Notes: generated from the letters alone by a model not told the origin. A stretch of 64,000 nucleotides of DNA from Methanococcus voltae (GCF_017875395.1 NZ_JAGGMO010000001.1:372001-436000), one strand, 5' to 3'; shown: positions 37,361-47,171, counted from the stretch's first letter. Numbers and translations: made by a program.

Positions 37361-37897
37361 ATGCATTGTGATAATGAAAAAGAAGAAGTTAAAAAAACAA
37401 TTATGGAACTATTTAATGAAATCGCAAGGCTTACAAATTTACCAAAATCGATGGGAGAGGTCTATTCTGCCATATACTTATCTGAAAAGCCGTTATGTAT
37501 GGATGACATTATACAAACCCTTAAGATAAGCAAAGGTAATGCAAGCACTATGATAAGGCGACTTGAAGAAATAAAGGCAATAAAAAAAGTTTGGGTAGAA
37601 GGAGATCGTAAAAACTACTACAAGATTAGCGGAGTTATTCCACTTATGGATTTAGTATTTAAAAGACACGAAGCTGTATCCAATGCTTATTATAAATTAA
37701 ATTCCTTGATGGATAAAGATATTGACCTAGAAACTAAAGAATTTACGGAAAAAAAACTTTATGGAGTAATTATTCTTAAAGAAATTTCCGAAAAAGTTAT
37801 GGAAACTCTCAGAGAGTATGAAAATATTGATTATGAAGAATTACACAAAAAATTAATCGAAAATTCTAAAAAAAAGAAAGAAGAAATAGTAAAATGA
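37361..37897 (+). CDS. GbsR/MarR-type winged-helix transcriptional regulator
   Basis: 178 residues. A winged helix covers about residues 20-95 (MDDIIQTLKISKGNASTMIRRLEEI is the recognition region, GDRKNYYKI the wing), then a helical C-terminal dimerisation part. The GbsR group regulates transport and envelope genes. The frame could begin with TTG 37343, inside the operator, but GGTGTTACT selects ATG 37361. The RND exporter gene lies 79 bp downstream. The ligand is unknown. Confidence 0.82.
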   Translation: MHCDNEKEEVKKTIMELFNEIARLTNLPKSMGEVYSAIYLSEKPLCMDDIIQTLKISKGNASTMIRRLEEIKAIKKVWVEGDRKNYYKISGVIPLMDLVFKRHEAVSNAYYKLNSLMDKDIDLETKEFTEKKLYGVIILKEISEKVMETLREYENIDYEELHKKLIENSKKKKEEIVK

Positions 37898-37976
37898 AAT
37901 AAAATTTTATTAGCAACTAATAAACTAAAAATAATCAATAATATGAACTATTATCAATTATCAAGTTTGTGATACG

Positions 37977-39146
37977 ATGATTGAAGAAATACTTAAAAAA
38001 ATAGCAGGATTTTCCGAAAAAAGACCGTTATTAGTGGTAATTACCATATTAATTATGACAATCGTCATGGGTTCTATTGCATCCAATATTCGGATGGAAA
38101 CTGCATTTGAAAAGATGCTACCACAAGATGACGAAGCAATCAAAACACTCTATGAAGTTAGAGACAATTTTGGTGGAACTGATATAGTAACCACAGCTAT
38201 TAAAATAGTCCCTTCGGAAAGTTCTGAAAAAGTTACAGATATTCGAGACCCGCGGGTCCTAGAGCTTATAGATTTTTTAGAACGGGATATAAGTAGTGTA
38301 GAGTACGTCACATCGGTATCTTCACCGACTGACGTATTTAAAGAAAAAAATAATGGCATAATACCCAATGATATCGATACGGTGAACCATATTTATAATC
38401 AAATACCTGAAGAATCTCAGGGGAAAATATTCAATAATGATTATACAATGGCCACACTATATATTACGTCAGATTCAGGTTCTGATTCAATCAAAAATAC
38501 TCAACTAATTACTGAAATAGAAAATAGGGTTAAAGAAGCTCCGATACCTCCCGGAACTAAGGTAATATTAACGGGAACTCCATCTTTGAGAGTCTTAGTT
38601 TCAAGACTTATGAATGAAAGTCAATATATAACAACTGTTGTTGGTTTATTGGGCGTATTTCTAGTACTTTTATTCTACTTTAGAAATTTCTTATCCTCAA
38701 TGATGCCATTAGCACCCGTAATATTAGCAGTTATTTGGACTGGAGGTTCTATGACATTATTAGACATACCCTTGGACTTCGCTACCACGGCTATTGCTTC
38801 ATTGCTTTTAGGTCTGGGTATTGACTATGGAATTCACCTTATGCACCGTTACCATGAAGAGCGAAAAAAAGGAGAATCGATTGAAGAAGCCCTTGAAACA
38901 GCTGTTATAAATACCGGTACGGCAGTTTTGGCAACTACTGCTACTACAACGGTTGGTTTTGGTGCTTTAATACTTGCTCCGTTACCTACAATGCAAAACT
39001 TGGGTAAAAGTTGTTCTTTGGGTATAATATACTGTATGCTAGCGGTTATAATCCTATTGCCATCATTAATTGTGTTGAATGATAAATATATAGAACCGTT
39101 CAATAAAAAGCTTATATCAAAAATTAAGTTCTTAAAACGTGAATAA
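37977..39146 (+). CDS. RND-superfamily exporter (MMPL-like), single-module form
   Basis: 389 residues: one N-terminal helix (about 18-36), an extracytoplasmic domain (about 40-205), then five helices (about 210-370). This is one RND repeat, half of a classical 12-helix pump; two copies probably dimerise. GLGIDYGIHLMHRYHEERKKG has the charged cytoplasmic end typical of this family, and ASLLLGLGIDY carries the conserved Asp of helix 4. It lies between the regulator and a secreted protein. The substrate could be a lipid or hydrophobic compound (inference). Confidence 0.85.
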   Translation: MIEEILKKIAGFSEKRPLLVVITILIMTIVMGSIASNIRMETAFEKMLPQDDEAIKTLYEVRDNFGGTDIVTTAIKIVPSESSEKVTDIRDPRVLELIDFLERDISSVEYVTSVSSPTDVFKEKNNGIIPNDIDTVNHIYNQIPEESQGKIFNNDYTMATLYITSDSGSDSIKNTQLITEIENRVKEAPIPPGTKVILTGTPSLRVLVSRLMNESQYITTVVGLLGVFLVLLFYFRNFLSSMMPLAPVILAVIWTGGSMTLLDIPLDFATTAIASLLLGLGIDYGIHLMHRYHEERKKGESIEEALETAVINTGTAVLATTATTTVGFGALILAPLPTMQNLGKSCSLGIIYCMLAVIILLPSLIVLNDKYIEPFNKKLISKIKFLKRE

Positions 39147-39256
39147 TTAATTTATAATCCCAATTTGTGGATAAATACTTTAATAAATTTAAGAAAATAA
39201 TTAAAATTGCATAAAATCAATTAAATTGAATGATTAAAAATTAAATCGGTGAAATC

Positions 39257-40834
39257 ATGAACAGAATTCTAAAAATGGTTTCAATTATTGGATTAATACT
39301 ATTGGTTATAAATTCTTGCTCTGCTTTAGCAATAGAAGAACCAGAAACTACCCCGAAAGTAATTCATCCGGGTGATGATGTAGATATATGGTTCAAATTA
39401 AACAATAACGAATTGTTAGGCGATAATGAAAGAGTAGAAGATGTTTACGTAGAAATAAATCCATCTTATCCTTTTGAATTAATACAGGTTAATCCTTCAA
39501 AAGGTAAAGTAACATATAATTACTTGGAAGATGGTGTTTCGAAAGATATGCACTTTAAATTTCACGTAGATGATGATGCAAGGTCTAACGAGTATAAAAT
39601 AGATGTAAATGTAAAATATTATGTAGTAAGATATGAAGATGGCGACGAAGAATATAGATATTCAAGAAGCGTTTCAAGAAGCTTCTATGTCACAGTCTAT
39701 GGAGATGCCAACTTTGAATTAAGCTCTGAAGGAGATGTACTTACACCATCTAAAACCGAAAAAATACCGATAACTATACAAAATAAAGGCACTGGTTCAG
39801 CAAAGCAAGTTACTTTTTCAGTAGGCAATACAGAATTTGTAAATCCTGTAGAAACGACCAAATTTTACATAGGCGGTATGGCAGCATCGGAAAGTACTAA
39901 AACATATATTTCGCTACATACTGATGAAAAAGCTACAGAAGGTTCTTATTCGGTGCCCGTAACCATAACTTGGATTGACCAAGAAGGTTTGGAAAAACAA
40001 GATACAATAAACTTAGGTTTGATTGTAAAAGGGGATTTAATGATTGGAATTTCCAATATAATCACAGAACCTAAGGAAATAAAACCTAAAGACACTTACG
40101 TTCGAATAGATGCTAGTGTTTCAAATAATGGACATGGTGAAGCAAAAGACATTAACTTAGAATTAATAGCCAATTACCCATTTAGGGACAGTTGGAGTAG
40201 TTCTAACATAAAAAACATTGGAACATTAACTTCAGGGGCTTCTAAATCTGTTACATTCTATATTGATGTAGATAAAGATGCAAAAGCTAGACATTACGAA
40301 ATACCTATTAATGTGTCTTATTTAGACATATTTAACAAAAGACATTACGAAGTTGAATATATAGACATCTATGTAAAACCTAAACCAATATTAGAACTAG
40401 AATCTGATGAAATAACCATTGAAAATAAAAAAGGAAATCAAGTATTGTTAAAAATAAAAAACGTAGGTAATGAAAAAGCGGAAAATGTAAAAATTACCGC
40501 AGTTAAAAACACGGCTCAACCATTTGATTACCCCACAAAAACTGATTCCGTAGGTACATTGGATATTAATGATTCAGGAGAAGGTTTATTGATAATAGAT
40601 GTAGATAATGGCGTTGAAAAACAGTACATTATAAATTTAGAAGTTAGGGCAGTAGGAGATTCGGATATTGGCGATAAACAAGTATATATTTCGAATATAC
40701 CCTTAAAAATTAATGTAATTAACGGACATTCCGAACTTAAATTTATTGGCACAATAGCTTTAATTCTAATAGTTTTAGGCTCAGGATATTATTTACTGCA
40801 AAAAAGAAAAAAGAAAAAAGATGATGAAAAATAA
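39257..40834 (+). CDS. Secreted, membrane-anchored COG1361/CARDB-type repeat protein
   Basis: 525 residues. An N-terminal signal sequence (about 1-26) is followed by four or so immunoglobulin-like beta repeats (with recurring VxNxGxGxAKxV-type motifs, for example at about 176-185 and 293-302) and a C-terminal helix (about 498-515) ending in KRKKKKDDEK. It would project outside the cell. It lies 110 bp after the RND gene and forms a unit with the regulator and the exporter, so it may assist export or envelope maintenance. Confidence 0.8.
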   Translation: MNRILKMVSIIGLILLVINSCSALAIEEPETTPKVIHPGDDVDIWFKLNNNELLGDNERVEDVYVEINPSYPFELIQVNPSKGKVTYNYLEDGVSKDMHFKFHVDDDARSNEYKIDVNVKYYVVRYEDGDEEYRYSRSVSRSFYVTVYGDANFELSSEGDVLTPSKTEKIPITIQNKGTGSAKQVTFSVGNTEFVNPVETTKFYIGGMAASESTKTYISLHTDEKATEGSYSVPVTITWIDQEGLEKQDTINLGLIVKGDLMIGISNIITEPKEIKPKDTYVRIDASVSNNGHGEAKDINLELIANYPFRDSWSSSNIKNIGTLTSGASKSVTFYIDVDKDAKARHYEIPINVSYLDIFNKRHYEVEYIDIYVKPKPILELESDEITIENKKGNQVLLKIKNVGNEKAENVKITAVKNTAQPFDYPTKTDSVGTLDINDSGEGLLIIDVDNGVEKQYIINLEVRAVGDSDIGDKQVYISNIPLKINVINGHSELKFIGTIALILIVLGSGYYLLQKRKKKKDDEK

Positions 40835-40890
40835 AAATAAATATTTTAATATATCCTTTTATTTTTTAAATATTTTAGAATTTTAGAATT

Positions 40891-41733
40891 TTAGACTATT
40901 GAACCAATTATATAGCTTAAAAGTACTAAATTCATAGTCAATTTAATATTTTTTGAAATTTTTTTGGCATCGACATCTTTTTTACCAAATTTGGACTTTA
41001 TTATTGGATATATTGCCAATACAAATAATAAATCACAAACTAATATCCCAATTAAATAATATATACCAAATATTCCAATTAAATAAGGTATAGGACTTAC
41101 TAAAATTGCCAAAATTAATAATAATGTAGCCAATTTTAAAGACAAAGACTTATTCTTGATAGGAAGTGACATTACACCCTCCAATTCATCTCCTTTAATA
41201 TCCTCATAATCCTTAATAATCTCTCTAGACCAAATTGCTAACATAGCACTTACAAACAAAATACTTATATCATAAATATTGTTTACTGCAATTCCGCCAA
41301 ATAAAAATACTGAGCCTGTAAGATAACCTACCAATATATTTCCAACTATTTTGTTCTTTTTATATTTTTTTGCATACATAAAGAGTATAAATGCGTTAAA
41401 TATTGCTAAAATAGTGCAATAAATATTAAAAAAGGATAATATTAGCCCCAATACAACAATGCCTACGGAAAATATTTTAGCAGATTTTAAACTAATCCTG
41501 CCAGAAGGAATAGGACGTTCTGGTTTGTTTACTTTATCAATTTCTAAGTCGTAAATATCATTAATAGCGTTTCCATAGCCACAAATTAAAAATACAACCA
41601 AAAATATTATGATTAATTCGGTCAGGTAGGTAAATTGAAAGTTCGAAGCTATTAAAGCACTTATTAAAGCACCAACTGATGCAGATATACAGTTTTTAGC
41701 CCGTAATAGCTCAAAATATGCCAAAATATTCAT
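40891..41733 (-). CDS. ubiA: Digeranylgeranylglyceryl phosphate synthase (UbiA family)
   Basis: 280 residues with about nine helices. The first Asp-rich motif is NAINDIYDLEIDKVNKPERP (about 55-74), followed by IPSGRIS; the second is DYEDIKGDE (about 170). The archaeal group attaches the second geranylgeranyl chain to geranylgeranylglyceryl phosphate, just before CarS (also in this window). GGTGCTTTT precedes ATG 41733. Confidence 0.9.
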   Translation of the reverse strand: MNILAYFELLRAKNCISASVGALISALIASNFQFTYLTELIIIFLVVFLICGYGNAINDIYDLEIDKVNKPERPIPSGRISLKSAKIFSVGIVVLGLILSFFNIYCTILAIFNAFILFMYAKKYKKNKIVGNILVGYLTGSVFLFGGIAVNNIYDISILFVSAMLAIWSREIIKDYEDIKGDELEGVMSLPIKNKSLSLKLATLLLILAILVSPIPYLIGIFGIYYLIGILVCDLLFVLAIYPIIKSKFGKKDVDAKKISKNIKLTMNLVLLSYIIGSIV

Positions 41734-41964
41734 AAAAGCACCATAATAATATATTTTTTAATTTAAAAATTTAATCCTTATTTTTTATATTTTTATATTT
41801 TTTTATAATTGTATTACTACACCATACTATTTATAATATATATTTACTCAATATTATAAAATAAGTTATTTAATAAACCTAAAAATTAAATTGATTAAAA
41901 TATATTAAGTTAAAACAAATATTTTATATCGAAATAATATCAAACTGATTTAAAGCGTGATACT

Positions 41965-42825
41965 GTGATAAAATTTGGAACTGCAGGAATCCCAATAGGT
42001 GCCACTACCACGGAAAATTCTTTTGAATACTTAAAAAAACTAAATTTAGATGCTATGGAACTAGAATTTGTTAGAAGTGTGCATTTAAAAGTTGAAAAAG
42101 CTAAATACTTGAGTAAATTAACAGAAGACATTTCATTGAGTGCTCACGCCCCGTATTATATAAATTTAAACGCTAAAGAAGAAGAAAAAGTAAATTCAAG
42201 TATTGTAAGAATTTTAAAAAGTTGTGAAGTAATGGATGTATTTGCAAAAAATATCACTTCAAAAAATAAAAAGATGGATTCTAAAATTGGAATAGTTTAT
42301 CATCCAGGATTTTATTTAAAACAAGACAAAAACGAAGTTTACCAAAAAATTAAAGAAAATACCAAAAGAATAATTGAATTAAAAAATAAAATGGACTACG
42401 ATGTGATATTAAGACCCGAAACTACAGGTAAGATTACACAGTTTGGTACCGTTGAGGAGCTAGTTAACTTATCAAATGAATTGGGCAATGAAAATATACT
42501 ACCTTGCATTGACTTTTCGCATATATATGCCCGTAGCTTAGGGAAAATAAACAATTACGATGAATTTTATAAAATTATTGAGTATTTGGATGCAAATATT
42601 GGAAAAAAATGTATAAAAAATATGCATATGCACGTTTCGGGTATTGACTTTGGAAATTCTGGGGAAAAAAAACACTACCCCCTAGATAATTCATCCTCAA
42701 AGTTTAATTATAAAGACTTAATAAAGGTTTTGAAGGATTTTGAAGTTTCTGGAACTATAATTTGTGAAAGTCCTTGTTTAGAACATGACGCTTTAATTTT
42801 AAAAAATTATTATGAAAATTTATAA
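41965..42825 (+). CDS. Endonuclease IV / xylose isomerase-like TIM barrel protein
   Basis: 286 residues with the metal-binding residues of the endonuclease IV family: SAHAPYYIN, IVYHPGFY, ILRPETTGK, CIDFSHIYA, NMHMHVSG and ICESP. It probably cleaves abasic sites in DNA, although some archaeal relatives are uncharacterised. The start is GTG 41965 behind GTGATACT. Transcribed alone. Confidence 0.85.
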   Translation: MIKFGTAGIPIGATTTENSFEYLKKLNLDAMELEFVRSVHLKVEKAKYLSKLTEDISLSAHAPYYINLNAKEEEKVNSSIVRILKSCEVMDVFAKNITSKNKKMDSKIGIVYHPGFYLKQDKNEVYQKIKENTKRIIELKNKMDYDVILRPETTGKITQFGTVEELVNLSNELGNENILPCIDFSHIYARSLGKINNYDEFYKIIEYLDANIGKKCIKNMHMHVSGIDFGNSGEKKHYPLDNSSSKFNYKDLIKVLKDFEVSGTIICESPCLEHDALILKNYYENL

Positions 42826-42888
42826 ATGTTATAAAACTTATAAAAGTTATAATAATGTATTATTTAAAAAAGTAACTTAATTTTTAAA

Positions 42889-43329
42889 TTATTCTTCCTT
42901 AATTGGCTTTATTAATACTCTTTTTAAGGAATTTCCAAGAGGACATTTTACTTTAGTGTTTAAAACACTTAATATTTTATATTTTCCGCTTTCAATTTGT
43001 GGCTTGCAATATAAGTAATTTTCACACAATACATTATCACAAGATACATCCTTATGGGAAATCGTTAAACCTTCCAATGCTTTTTTTGATTCTATATTAA
43101 TGTTTAATTCAGAAGGTATTACTTCAACTACTTTTACACCCTCGGAATGAATACTACAAGGATGCGTTGTAGCCCTAACTTCCGTTATTTTATATTTAAC
43201 TCCTTTTTCCAAATTTCCATGACACATTTTTTTAAACTTACATTCGTCACACTCTGCCACGGGGCCCATGTATACAAATTCATTGTCTGTTACTGCTAAT
43301 TTGTTTCCTATTAATGTTATTTTGGTCAT
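42889..43329 (-). CDS. UPF0179 family Cys-rich protein
   Basis: 146 residues with eight or more cysteines in CDECKFKKMC, HPCSIH, CDNVLCENYLYC and KCPLG, the pattern of the archaeal UPF0179 family. The cysteines suggest zinc or FeS binding; function is not established. GGTGACAAT precedes ATG 43329. Convergent with the endonuclease IV gene. Confidence 0.87.
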   Translation of the reverse strand: MTKITLIGNKLAVTDNEFVYMGPVAECDECKFKKMCHGNLEKGVKYKITEVRATTHPCSIHSEGVKVVEVIPSELNINIESKKALEGLTISHKDVSCDNVLCENYLYCKPQIESGKYKILSVLNTKVKCPLGNSLKRVLIKPIKEE

Positions 43330-43683
43330 ATTGTCACCGATAATAATAAATTTATTTATATTTTATTTTTTATAGTATATATTATAATTATCTAATATTT
43401 TATAATATTAAATATTATATTACTATTGTTTAAGTAATATATTAATTTTAATTTTGTCGACTTTATTTTGTTGATATTACATATGTTAAAATATTTCATA
43501 ATAAATATCATAAAAGATAATATATTTGCCAATAGTATTTTAAATAAGCACTATTGATTTCAATTCAAATTAATTTAAAATGGCAATTGATTTAAATCAT
43601 CAACATAATATACAATTTATTAGAAAATAATGATTATATATTAATGATTGGCTAAAAAATGGTTACAACAAAGGTGTAATAAA
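43330..43683 (+). promoter_or_regulatory. glmS upstream region with palindromes
   Basis: 354 bp between UPF0179 and glmS without a gene. It holds a perfect 12-bp palindrome TGATTTAAATCA (43588-43599), CAATAGT/ACTATTG (43530-43536 with 43550-43556) and TGCCA/TGGCA (43527-43531 with 43581-43585) around it. These could be operator sites or hairpins in the glmS leader. There is no glmS ribozyme-like sequence. Confidence 0.4.
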
Positions 43684-45585
43684 ATGTGTGGTATAATTGG
43701 ATACATCGGGTTTAGAAATGCTTCGGAAATACTATTAGAAGGTCTAAAAAGACTAGAGTATAGAGGATATGATAGTTGCGGTATTGGAATTATAAACCTC
43801 GTAGATTCTAACAATATTTTAGTTAAAAAAAATATAGGTAAAGTTAAAGAAGTTTCAGAATCGGAAAATTTTGAAGAATTCTGCTCAAATACTGGTATAG
43901 GCCATAGTAGGTGGGCAACTCATGGTGGGATTACTAAAGAAAATTCACACCCCCATACGGACTGTAAAAATGAAATTTGTGTTGTTCACAATGGAATTAT
44001 ATCAAATTATAAAGATTTAAAGTCCAAACTAATAAAAAAAGACCATATTTTTAAATCTGAAACTGATACGGAAGTTATACCTCACCTAATAGAAGAAGAA
44101 TTAAATGAATTAAAAGAATTGATAAAATTAAAAAAAGATACGCCGAATTATAATTATTCAAAAGAAGAATACATTGATTGCGTAAAAAAAGCATTTGCGA
44201 AAATTGAAGGAACCTATGCAGTTGTTATAATCAATAAAAACTTCCCTGACACTTTGATTGGACTCAGAAACGAAAGCCCTATGGTTGTTGGATTTGGAAA
44301 GGATAATTTAGAATACTTTATTGGTAGCGATGTTTCAGCATTTTTAAAGTATACAAACAAAGCACTACCTTTAGAAGACGGGGACATGATAATCATTGAT
44401 AAAATTAATGAAAATAAGGAAAATAATAAAGAACATAATTCATACAACTTTGAAGTCTTTAATTTAAAAAATAATTGCTTAAAAGTAGATATTTCAAAAA
44501 ATATATTAAATTTAGACTGGGATATTGAAAATGCTGAGAAAAAAGGCTACGAACATTTTATGTTAAAAGAAATAATGGAAGAGCCAGAAATCATTAAAAA
44601 TTCTATGAAAATATCTCAAGAAGAAATTCAAAAACTTGCAAATTTAATAGATGATTGTGATAAAATATACATCATAGCAATGGGTACATCACTACATGCG
44701 GGAATGATTGCAGAATATTGGTTCTCAAAGTTAGGGAAACTTGTAATTCCTTGTGATTCATCCGAATTTTTAATAAAAGGTATTATAGATGAAAAAACTT
44801 TAGTTGTAGGAATCACCCAAAGTGGTGAAACGTATGATACCATCAAAGCGATTAAATACGCTAAGAGTAAAGGTGCTAAAACTGCTTCATTAGTTAATGT
44901 TATAGGAAGTACTGCAACAAGAGAATCTGATGTAACAATTATGATAGGTTCAGGCTTGGAAATATCCGTATGTGCCACCAAAACGTTTATGTCTCAATTA
45001 GTAATTCTTTACAGATTATTTATCGAATATGGTAAACTAACGAATAAAGATATGAGCGTATACGAGCAAGAATTAAAGAAAATACCAGAATACATCTCAA
45101 AAACCATAGCCCATAAAGAGGTAATAAAAAGAATTTCTGAAAATTTAACTGCTTCAAATTATTTATTTATTTCTAAAGGGATTAACTTAGCAAATGCTTA
45201 CGAAGGGGCGTTGAAATTTAAAGAAATAACCTATTTACACGCAGAAGGTATGAGTAGTGGATTTTTGAAACACGGTACAATATCATTAATAGATGAAAAT
45301 ATGGATACTTTGGCATTGATTCCACCTACGAAATCACCGTTGTTAAATTCGGTACTTGCAAATGTAGAGGAAATAAAAGCCCGTGGTGGTAAAGTAATAG
45401 CAGTAGGTCCTGAAAAAGTAGATATAGAAGCGGATACGTTGATTGAAGTTCCAGATTTAATTGAAGAAGTAAGTCCTTTCGTGTATGCGCCTGCCTGCCA
45501 ATTGTTAGCATATTATAAAGCCTTAGCAATGGGTAGAGATGTTGACAAACCACGTGGTCTTGCAAAAAGTGTAACTGTGGAATAA
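43684..45585 (+). CDS. glmS: Glutamine-fructose-6-phosphate aminotransferase
   Basis: 633 residues: an N-terminal glutaminase domain with catalytic Cys2 (MCGIIGYIG) and two SIS sugar-isomerase domains (AMGTSLHAG, ITQSGETYDT, CATKTFMSQ), ending in DKPRGLAKSVTVE as in the family. It makes glucosamine-6-phosphate for UDP-GlcNAc and glycans. The frame extends upstream to 43648, but catalysis requires Cys right after the initiator Met, and GGTGTAATAAA precedes ATG 43684. A short Asn/Lys insert lies near residues 240-252. Confidence 0.95.
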   Translation: MCGIIGYIGFRNASEILLEGLKRLEYRGYDSCGIGIINLVDSNNILVKKNIGKVKEVSESENFEEFCSNTGIGHSRWATHGGITKENSHPHTDCKNEICVVHNGIISNYKDLKSKLIKKDHIFKSETDTEVIPHLIEEELNELKELIKLKKDTPNYNYSKEEYIDCVKKAFAKIEGTYAVVIINKNFPDTLIGLRNESPMVVGFGKDNLEYFIGSDVSAFLKYTNKALPLEDGDMIIIDKINENKENNKEHNSYNFEVFNLKNNCLKVDISKNILNLDWDIENAEKKGYEHFMLKEIMEEPEIIKNSMKISQEEIQKLANLIDDCDKIYIIAMGTSLHAGMIAEYWFSKLGKLVIPCDSSEFLIKGIIDEKTLVVGITQSGETYDTIKAIKYAKSKGAKTASLVNVIGSTATRESDVTIMIGSGLEISVCATKTFMSQLVILYRLFIEYGKLTNKDMSVYEQELKKIPEYISKTIAHKEVIKRISENLTASNYLFISKGINLANAYEGALKFKEITYLHAEGMSSGFLKHGTISLIDENMDTLALIPPTKSPLLNSVLANVEEIKARGGKVIAVGPEKVDIEADTLIEVPDLIEEVSPFVYAPACQLLAYYKALAMGRDVDKPRGLAKSVTVE

Positions 45586-45732
45586 TATATGGAATTTACA
45601 CATAATAAACATAATCCGATATTAAATTTAATATTTAATATTTTTACTATCTAATTTAGTCTATTAATTAATAATGACCGTAACCTTTATATACTTAATA
45701 ATTTACTTTATTATTATATTTAATATATCCAT

Positions 45733-45847
45733 GGGGGTATGGTGTAGTCTGGTCTATCATCGGGGACTCCAAGTGCCTATACGGGCTTGGACCGAAACCC
45801 GATGCAGGAGATATCCCTGGACCTGGGTTCAAATCCCAGTACTCCCA
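45733..45847 (+). tRNA. tRNA-Trp (CCA) with a 40-nt intron
   Basis: Acceptor GGGGGTA/TACTCCC with discriminator A, T-arm CTGGG-TTCAAAT-CCCAG, anticodon stem GGGGA/TCCCT and anticodon CCA. An intron at 45773-45812 interrupts the loop between positions 37 and 38. The archaeal bulge-helix-bulge splice motif is clear: CTCC pairs with GGAG (central 4 bp), with 3-nt bulges AAG and ATA, and TGC/GCA begins the intron helix. The intron is too short to hold a box C/D guide. CCA is not encoded. Confidence 0.95.
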
Positions 45848-46077
45848 CTTTTTTTACAAAATTTGTTTATTAACTAATGTTTTCTTTTGATAGATTAATA
45901 TGGTATCGAATAATTAATTATATATATTGTCATATGTCATAAATATATACAGAGTTATGTAAACTATCTACAATAAATATAAATAATATTGAAATAAATG
46001 TTTTATATATACTATAAAGTATTTTATAAAAAATACTATGAGGCATAGATGATTACTCCAACAAACGGGTGATGAGC

Positions 46078-46293
46078 ATGTTAATGAAAAAGTTAAAATC
46101 AACAAAAGGGCAAATTTCAATGGAAGTAGGTATTTTAATTGCTGCGGCAGTTGCTGTAGCAGCAGTTGCAGGATACTTCTACTTAACAAACGTAAAGAAC
46201 GTATCTGGCGATGTTGGTAACACTGCTAGTGGCGTTATAGATGAATTTACAGACGCTGCTAATAATGCAGGTGCCAACAATACCACTGCATAA
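46078..46293 (+). CDS. Type IV pilin-like protein with class III signal peptide
   Basis: 71 residues. A short charged leader ends in STKG, followed by QISMEVGILIAAAVAVAAVA: the Q-x-S-x-E pattern and hydrophobic helix of archaeal pilins processed by EppA. After the helix comes a small Asn/Ala/Thr-rich domain ending NNTTA with possible glycosylation sequons. It probably is a minor or major pilin (Epd-like) or an unknown surface filament protein. GGTGATGAGC selects ATG 46078 over the GTG at 46069. It follows tRNA-Trp and has no pilin neighbours. Confidence 0.82.
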   Translation: MLMKKLKSTKGQISMEVGILIAAAVAVAAVAGYFYLTNVKNVSGDVGNTASGVIDEFTDAANNAGANNTTA

Positions 46294-46344
46294 ATAATAA
46301 ATAATATTTTAAATTTTTTTATTTTATTCCATGGTTGTGAAATT

Positions 46345-47007
46345 ATGAGAATTATCGGATTAACTGATTTGCATAATCGTATTATAAACTTTTCAAAAAT
46401 TTTAAAGTTAAAACCCGACTTAATATTAATTTCTGGAGACATAGTTAAAACTAACGATTATAGAATTTTAAATGTATTGAAAGAAGTAAGTAAAAAAAGT
46501 CCCATATTTACGATTTGTGGTAATTGGGATTGTCAATTATCTTCCAAACTTATGACAGACTATGGAATAAATATTGATGGAAGGTTAGTTAATTTTAAGG
46601 GTGTAAATGTTGTTGGATTAGGTGGTAGCACATATACGCCATTTAATACGCCCAATGAATACTCAGAAGAACAAATATACTCTAATTTTTTAAATACATT
46701 GCATAATAGTAAACTTAACAATTTAAAAATGAATAATTTTGAAAATTTAAAAAGGAATTTCATATTGCTTTCGCATATGCCTCCAAAATATACGATGGCT
46801 GATTTAACAGAAGTTGGTTATCTTGGTAGTTCCAGTATACGAAAAATTATTGAGGAATATCAACCATTCCTATGTGCTTGTGGACATATCCATCAGAATA
46901 AAGTTATTGATAAAATAGGGAATACATTGATAGTTAATCCTTCGTATAATGGCTTTTATATATACGATACAATTTCAAAAGATTTAGAATTGTATGATTT
47001 ATATTAA
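46345..47007 (+). CDS. Calcineurin-like metallophosphoesterase
   Basis: 220 residues with all phosphoesterase motifs: TDLH (D-x-H), ISGDIV (GDxx), CGNWD (GNxD), LLSHMPP and CGHIHQNK (GHxH). They bind two metals. The substrate is unknown; relatives act on phosphodiesters or nucleotides. ATG 46345 follows GGTTGTGAAATT. Confidence 0.87.
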   Translation: MRIIGLTDLHNRIINFSKILKLKPDLILISGDIVKTNDYRILNVLKEVSKKSPIFTICGNWDCQLSSKLMTDYGINIDGRLVNFKGVNVVGLGGSTYTPFNTPNEYSEEQIYSNFLNTLHNSKLNNLKMNNFENLKRNFILLSHMPPKYTMADLTEVGYLGSSSIRKIIEEYQPFLCACGHIHQNKVIDKIGNTLIVNPSYNGFYIYDTISKDLELYDLY

Positions 47008-47171
47008 TTTGGCAAAAATTTATTATTTTCTTTTTTTAATTTAATTTTTACCTATTTTTAATCCAGTTTTTTAGAGTTTTTTTAGAGTTTTTAAATTATT
47101 TGACTAAATTGAATAGATATAAAAAATAGTAACCCCTATATTAATATCGTAAAGTATTTAGTGGTGTTTTC

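Noticed and set aside
45674-45877. 67-residue open frame over the tRNA-Trp gene
   Set aside because: It overlaps a complete intron-containing tRNA and has no ribosome binding site or protein-like sequence.
46069-46080. GTGATGA as a box C of a C/D guide RNA
   Set aside because: It coincides with the ribosome binding site and start of the pilin gene, and no matching box D (CTGA) follows at a proper distance.
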